DNA of 64,000 bases from Streptomyces qaidamensis. GTDB taxonomy: Bacteria > Actinomycetota > Actinomycetes > Streptomycetales > Streptomycetaceae. The position numbers and the translations under genes are program-made. The number at the start of each line of letters is the position of its first letter. Position 1 is the first letter of the stretch. The stretch lies in NCBI RefSeq assembly GCF_001611795.1, contig NZ_CP015098.1, positions 5,084,001 through 5,148,000 on the forward strand, given 5' to 3'. The notes beneath the pieces are model-generated. The model saw only the letters and a list, made by a program, of their open reading frames with translations. It did not search any database and was not told where the DNA came from. Shown here piece by piece: positions 60,203 through 64,000 of the stretch.

Positions 60203-61552
60203 CTACGACGCCGGCAGCATCGGGTAGCTCCCCGTGTTCGTCGGTGCGTGCTCCGGCAGCCACAGCACGGCGACCGCGCCCTCGGCCGGCAGGTGCTCGG
60301 GTGCCCCCGGGGTGCGGACGTTGCGGAAGGTCAGCCGGGCGCCCAGCACCCGGGCCTGCCCGGCCGCGATGGTCAGGCCCAGTCCGTGGCCGTGCCCGGC
60401 CCGGTCCTTGCTGCCGGTGCGGAAGCGGCTCGGCCCCTCGGCGAGCAGGTCCTCGGGGAAGCCCGGGCCGTGGTCGCGCACGCGGATGACCCGGCCCTCG
60501 ACGCTGACCTCGACGGGCGGCTTGCCGTGCCGGGCCGCGTTGGCCAGGAGATTGAACAGGACGCGCTCCAGGCGGCGCGGGTCGGTGGTGACCTCCGACT
60601 CGTGCACGATGCGCACCTCGATGGCCCGATCCTTGGCCGCCACCCGCCGGGCGACGAACTCGCCCAGCATGATGTCCTGCAGTTCCGCACGCTCGGAAGC
60701 CCCGTCGAGACGGGCCACCTCCAGCACGTCCTCGACCAGCGTGCGCATCGCCTTGGCCCGGTCCAGCACCAGCTCGGTCGGGCGACCGGGCGGCAGCAGT
60801 TCCGCGGCGGTGAGCAGCCCGGTCACCGGGGTGCGCAGCTCGTGCGCGATGTCGGCGGTGACCCGCCGCTCGGCCTCGATGCGCTGCCGCAGCGCGTCCG
60901 CCATGGCGTCCACCGCGCTCGCCAGGTCGTCCGTCTCGTCCCGCACGACCCCGCCCATGGCGTCCCGCACCCGCACGTCCGTCTCGCCGCCCGCGAGCTG
61001 GCCCGCCGCGACGGCCGCCTTGCGCAGCCGCCGCGAGAGATGCCCGCCGATGAGCACCCCGAGCGCGCTGCCGCCGAGGACGACCGCGATGGACCCGATG
61101 AGCAGAGCCTGGTCGAGGTCCTGGAGGATGTCGGAGCTGCGGTCGGTGAAGCCCGAGTGCAGGGACATCACCTGCCCGTTCTTCAGTGGCACGGCGGCCC
61201 ATATGTCGGGCACGGCACCCGGCCGGTCGGCCACGTACGTCGCCCGCTGGCCCGCCTCGACCCGCTCCCGCAGCGCATGCGGCAGATCCGGGTCGTTGAT
61301 CTTGGTGTTGGGGAAGTTCATCCGCCCGGACAGCTCGAAGTTGCGCTGGGCGATCATGATCCGCTCGTCGGCGAGGTCGCGCGCGTTGTCCAGCATCGAG
61401 ACCCGGGCGGCGTTGTGCACGACGAGGCTCAGCGCGATCGCCACCAGTGCGCCCACCAGTGCGATGGCCGCGCTCAGCTTCCATCTGAGGCCCGTACGGA
61501 TGCCCGCACGCTCCAAGCCCGCGGCGACCAGGCGCCGGAAGTGCCCCCTCAT
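60203..61552 (-). CDS. cseC: sensor histidine kinase CseC
   Basis: The 449-residue kinase has an N-terminal membrane helix (LSAAIALVGALVAIALSLVVHNAA), an extracytoplasmic domain of about 100 residues, a second helix (ALLIGSIAVVLGGSALGVLIGG), HAMP, HisKA with His237 in DIAHELRTPVTG and a HATPase domain. The order sigE-cseA-cseB-cseC in this operon identifies it as the CseC sensor that detects cell-wall antibiotic damage and activates CseB in S. coelicolor. It follows cseB after 14 bases. Confidence 0.95.
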   Translation of the reverse strand: MRGHFRRLVAAGLERAGIRTGLRWKLSAAIALVGALVAIALSLVVHNAARVSMLDNARDLADERIMIAQRNFELSGRMNFPNTKINDPDLPHALRERVEAGQRATYVADRPGAVPDIWAAVPLKNGQVMSLHSGFTDRSSDILQDLDQALLIGSIAVVLGGSALGVLIGGHLSRRLRKAAVAAGQLAGGETDVRVRDAMGGVVRDETDDLASAVDAMADALRQRIEAERRVTADIAHELRTPVTGLLTAAELLPPGRPTELVLDRAKAMRTLVEDVLEVARLDGASERAELQDIMLGEFVARRVAAKDRAIEVRIVHESEVTTDPRRLERVLFNLLANAARHGKPPVEVSVEGRVIRVRDHGPGFPEDLLAEGPSRFRTGSKDRAGHGHGLGLTIAAGQARVLGARLTFRNVRTPGAPEHLPAEGAVAVLWLPEHAPTNTGSYPMLPAS

Positions 61553-61566
61553 ACCCCTGCCCCTGC

Positions 61567-62268
61567 TCAGGCCTTCAACTTGTAGCCGAAGCCGCGGACC
61601 GTCTCGATCCGGTCCTGGCCGATCTTCTGCCGCAGCCGCTGCACATGCACGTCGACGACGCGGGTGTCCCCGCCCCAGCCGTAGTCCCAGACCCGCTCCA
61701 GCAGCTTGTCGCGGGAGAGCACCGTGCCCGGCGCGGAGGAGAACTCCAGCAGCAGCCGCATCTCGGTCGGTGTCAGCGCCACCGGCTGTCCGGCGCGGCG
61801 GACCTCCATGCCCTCGGTGTCGACCTCCAGGTCTCCGAAGGCCAGCACCCCGCCGCTCGCCGGGGCGGCCGGCTCGTCGCCCCGGCCGCCGCCCGCGTGC
61901 CCGAAGCGCCGCAGCACCGCGCGGATCCGGGCGACCAGGACCGCGCCGTCGAACGGCTTGGTCACATAGTCGTCGGCGCCCGCCTCCAGGCCCAGCACGA
62001 CGTCGATGGAGTCGGCCCGCGCCGACAGCATGATCACCGGCACGGTCGACTCGTCGCGGATGCGGCGGCACAGGCTGACACCGTCGAGGCCGGGGACCAT
62101 GACGTCCAGCAGCGCGATGTCGGGGCGGTCCGCCCGGAACGCCTCCAGGCCCGAGAGCCCGTCGGGCATGGCGGTGACCGCGAAGCCGTCCCGTTCGAGG
62201 GCGAGCTGCGTGGCCTCGCGGATGACGTCGTCGTCCTCGACGAACAGGACATGGGTCTGGTCTGCCAT
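61567..62268 (-). CDS. cseB: OmpR-type response regulator CseB
   Basis: The 233-residue regulator has a receiver domain (VEDDD acidic cluster; phosphoacceptor Asp55 in DIALLDVMVPGLDG; Lys in DYVTKPFDG) and an OmpR winged helix (TPTEMRLLLEFSSAPGTVLSRDKLLERVWDYGWGGDTRVVDVHVQRLRQKIG). In S. coelicolor CseB activates the sigE promoter. The ATG at 62268 lies 128 bases after the cseA stop; that gap carries a duplicated TGCGTTCACC. Confidence 0.96.
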   Translation of the reverse strand: MADQTHVLFVEDDDVIREATQLALERDGFAVTAMPDGLSGLEAFRADRPDIALLDVMVPGLDGVSLCRRIRDESTVPVIMLSARADSIDVVLGLEAGADDYVTKPFDGAVLVARIRAVLRRFGHAGGGRGDEPAAPASGGVLAFGDLEVDTEGMEVRRAGQPVALTPTEMRLLLEFSSAPGTVLSRDKLLERVWDYGWGGDTRVVDVHVQRLRQKIGQDRIETVRGFGYKLKA

Positions 62269-62301
62269 CCCGGTGCTCTCAGTCCTTCGTGGTCCGTGGG
62301 G

Positions 62302-62345
62302 TGCGTTCACCTGTTGGGACGCACGGTCCCTGCGATGCGTTCACC
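62302..62345. repeat. 10-bp direct repeat between cseA and cseB
   Basis: TGCGTTCACC occurs at 62302-62311 and 62336-62345, 34 bases apart, with a weaker GGTTCAC near 62368. The core GTTCACC matches the conserved part of a PHO-box unit, but spacing is not the usual 11 bases. Confidence 0.5.
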
Positions 62346-62396
62346 GAGGGATCGGTCCGAGCGGCCCGATCGGTTCACGCGGCCCGCCCGCCCGCG

Positions 62397-63050
62397 TCAG
62401 CCGGCGGGCACCGGCGTCGCGCTGTCGCCGGCGACCTTCCCGTAGTCGTTGTGCGTGCGGTACTTCTCGGTGAAGTGGCCGGAGGTCCATCTGTACGTGA
62501 TCACGTTCTCCCCGGAGGGACTCGACACCGGGTCGCCCTTCTCGTACACCTGCTTGGTCACCACCAGGTCCCCGCGGTCGATCTCCGCGTAGACCGGCGG
62601 CTCCTCGGCCTTGAACACATTCTCGTACGAGCCGTCCTGCTCGCGGTACACGTAACTGCCCACACCCACCGCGTCACCGCAGGTCAGCACGTTGACGACG
62701 ACGTCGTCCGACGAGCCCTTCGTCAGGTTGCCGTAGGAGACGTCCACCGGGTACTCGTCGGCGACGCACGGCTTCAGCTCGCGCTTCACCTCGGGCGCGA
62801 CCTTCGGGTCGTCCTTGATGAGCTTGACCGCGTTCACGGTGTCGGGCGACTTCGACGGCGCGGCGGACGGGGTGGCGGCGGCGCCGGCCACCGAGTCGGC
62901 GTGCGCCGGGCCCTCGTCACGGGCGCCGGTCCCGCCGGCACCGCACCCGGAGACCAAAAGGGCGAGGGCGGTGGGCACGGCCAGTGCCGCGCTCACCGCC
63001 TGGATACTGCCCCGGGTCCGTGCAGAACCCTCGCCGGTCAGGCCGCGCAC
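62397..63050 (-). CDS. cseA: lipoprotein CseA, modulator of the sigE system
   Basis: The 217-residue lipoprotein has an Arg-rich start, a hydrophobic segment and lipobox LVSGC (IQAVSAALAVPTALALLVSGC), so it is anchored outside the membrane. A Ser/Pro/Ala linker leads to a folded domain with CVADEYPVDVSYGNLTKG and VNVLTCGDAVGVGSYVY, which contain two conserved cysteines. In S. coelicolor CseA lowers sigE promoter activity. The GTG start overlaps the sigE stop by 13 bases. Confidence 0.93.
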   Translation of the reverse strand: MRGLTGEGSARTRGSIQAVSAALAVPTALALLVSGCGAGGTGARDEGPAHADSVAGAAATPSAAPSKSPDTVNAVKLIKDDPKVAPEVKRELKPCVADEYPVDVSYGNLTKGSSDDVVVNVLTCGDAVGVGSYVYREQDGSYENVFKAEEPPVYAEIDRGDLVVTKQVYEKGDPVSSPSGENVITYRWTSGHFTEKYRTHNDYGKVAGDSATPVPAG

Positions 63051-63577
63051 CGCTCCCGCTCCTCACGCTCCAGCGCGCGTGCGTCCAGATCGCGGGACTC
63101 CAGCTCCTCGCGGAGCCGGGCGAGCGCCCGGTGCAGCGTGCTCTTGACCGTTCCGGCCGACATGCCGAGGGCGGCGGCCGTCTCCTCCGTGGACATCTGC
63201 TCCCAGTGTCGCAGCACCACGACACTGCGCTGCTTGGGGGCGAGCACCTTCAGGATGTCCATCAGCAGGGCGCGGTCCGCGTGCTGCTCGGTGGCGTCGT
63301 CGACCGAGGCGTCCGGGAGCTGCTCGGTCGGGACCTCCTCCAGCTTCCGCGCCCGCCACCACTCCGTGCGGGTGTTGATCATCACCCGGCGCAGGTAGGC
63401 GTCGGCCAGCCGCTTGTCCTCGATGGTCTCCCAGCGGCCGTACGTCCGTACCAGCGCCGTCTGCAGCAGGTCCTGCGCATCCGTCGGGTCCGGGACCAGG
63501 CGGCGGGCACTGCGCAGCAGCGCGTCCTGCCGGGTGCGGACGTACTCCTCGAACTCGAGCACCTCGCCCTGCGCCAT
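63038..63577 (-). CDS. sigE: ECF sigma factor SigE (envelope stress)
   Basis: The 179-residue ECF sigma factor has region 2 (EEYVRTRQDALLRSARRLVPDPTDAQDLLQTALVRTYGRW, with LADAYLRRVMINTRTEWWRARK) and region 4 (LKVLAPKQRSVVVLRHWEQMSTEETAAALGMSAGTVKSTLHRALARL). It directs genes for peptidoglycan and envelope maintenance. Start ATG 63577 has GGGAGG 9 bases upstream. First gene of a four-gene operon; unlike most ECF factors it has no anti-sigma factor and is controlled by CseB-CseC at transcription. Confidence 0.97.
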   Translation of the reverse strand: MAQGEVLEFEEYVRTRQDALLRSARRLVPDPTDAQDLLQTALVRTYGRWETIEDKRLADAYLRRVMINTRTEWWRARKLEEVPTEQLPDASVDDATEQHADRALLMDILKVLAPKQRSVVVLRHWEQMSTEETAAALGMSAGTVKSTLHRALARLREELESRDLDARALEREERERCAA

Positions 63578-63861
63578 GGTGAACCGCCTCCCGTGTCCCC
63601 GTTCGGGCCGGCTCCCCGCCGCCCGTGCACTGCCTGTGGTCTTCCGTCGTCCCGTGTCTTCCGGGAACGCATCTGAAGGTACGGAGGCGTTGTCACGGCG
63701 CTGTCCGAGGCAGCCTGCGGCCAGCACTCGGCTGTCCGTCGGTTGTGTAACGGAAATCCGAACGGGGTAGAGGCGTGGGAGTGTTGATGCGGTTTAGGGG
63801 TGATTTGTCCACCCCGGTTGCTGTGACGAACGGTGGCCCGCGGCTGTGATGTGCCTGTACG
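63578..63861. promoter_or_regulatory. sigE operon promoter region
   Basis: This 284-base gap lies upstream of sigE and downstream of the mutY-like gene, both read leftward. It should contain the CseB-dependent promoter and the end of the mutY transcription unit. GGGGTGATTTGTCCACCCC at 63795-63813 is an imperfect hairpin and may be a terminator. I could not fix a -10 box or CseB site with confidence. Confidence 0.45.
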
Positions 63862-64000
63862 TCAGGTCAGCGGCAGCCGGTACAGACCGCCCGCCATCGG
63901 CTCCACCAGACCATCGGAGACGAGACCGTCGAGGGCACGGGCCCGCTGCACCGGCTCGTGCCACACCCGGTCCAGGGCCGCCTGCGGAACGGGCCCGTGC
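63862..64000 (-). CDS. mutY: probable A/G-specific adenine glycosylase MutY, C-terminal fragment
   Basis: The 45 codons present end at a TGA read from 63864 to 63862 and continue beyond the window. The readable part includes HGPVPQAALDRVWHEPVQR followed by ARALDGLVSDGLVEPMAGG and ends LYRLPLT. This fits the C-terminus of actinobacterial MutY, which removes adenine mispaired with 8-oxoguanine. mutY lies near sigE in S. coelicolor, from memory, supporting the call. The catalytic and iron-sulphur motifs are outside the window. Confidence 0.6.
   Translation of the reverse strand, partial: HGPVPQAALDRVWHEPVQRARALDGLVSDGLVEPMAGGLYRLPLT

Overview
The window is about 72% GC with strong G/C bias at third codon positions, frequent GTG starts, leaderless-looking starts and actinobacterial gene families (lsr2, a WhiJ-type cluster, tipA, sigE-cseABC, DUF2342, DUF3180). 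It is chromosomal DNA of a Streptomyces species or very close relative. From memory the gene order follows the central S. coelicolor chromosome around rpsR2-gad-tipA-ppa-ftsH-fol-nuoD2-nad/pan-lsr2-clpC-sigE. No rRNA, tRNA, insertion sequence, prophage, CRISPR array or secondary-metabolite cluster was recognised.

Layout. 1-404: end of a zinc-limitation module (COG0523 GTPase, cysteine-free S18). 405-1491: about 1.1 kb of non-coding DNA with a diverged ~163-bp repeat. 1492-3510: WhiJ-like developmental cluster (DUF397, RsbW-like ATPase, XRE/DUF5753 regulator) with two near-identical 27-bp operator-like elements. 3607-8173: aldehyde dehydrogenase, DinB protein, and a PadR-controlled DrrAB-type exporter. 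8174-8801: GC-rich minisatellite. 8802-11553: acid-resistance pair (ClC transporter, glutamate decarboxylase). 11592-12411: tipA with its operator. 12431-15604: YbjQ, DedA and ThrE-like membrane proteins.

15700-27085 is housekeeping DNA conserved deeply in actinobacteria: ppa, a PBP4-type carboxypeptidase, DUF2342 metalloprotease, tilS, hpt, ftsH, folE, then the reverse-strand folate genes folP, an NTF2-like gene, folB, folK, and DUF3180. 27159-33659: an aminoacyl-phospholipid synthase-like protein, esterase, coiled-coil membrane protein and a pair of bacterial PH-domain proteins. 33691-35950: a stand-alone nuoD2 facing a MidA/NDUFAF7-type methyltransferase across a 17-bp tandem array. 36069-40618: NarL-type two-component system, ArsR-type regulator with a 57-residue ORF, threonine aldolase. 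40801-46228: one coupled operon for pantothenate, NAD and CoA (DUF2520, panC, nadB, nadC, coaX). 46495-52761: small hypotheticals, BlaI-type regulator, N-acetylglutamate synthase, lsr2, SCO3374-like protein, clpC. 52827-55898: a large NACHT-LRR ATPase resembling eukaryotic NLRs. 55950-60041: secreted HAD phosphatase, M23 peptidase, and a TetR/MFS pair sharing a long dyad. 60203-63577: the sigE-cseA-cseB-cseC envelope-stress operon, read leftward. 63862-64000: C-terminus of a probable MutY.

Best targets for new biology: the NACHT-LRR protein; the pairing of a complex I 49-kDa-type subunit with a relative of the methyltransferase that modifies that subunit in mitochondria, with a repeat array apparently grown from the subunit gene's own 3' end; and the duplicated 27-bp operator of the WhiJ-like cluster.
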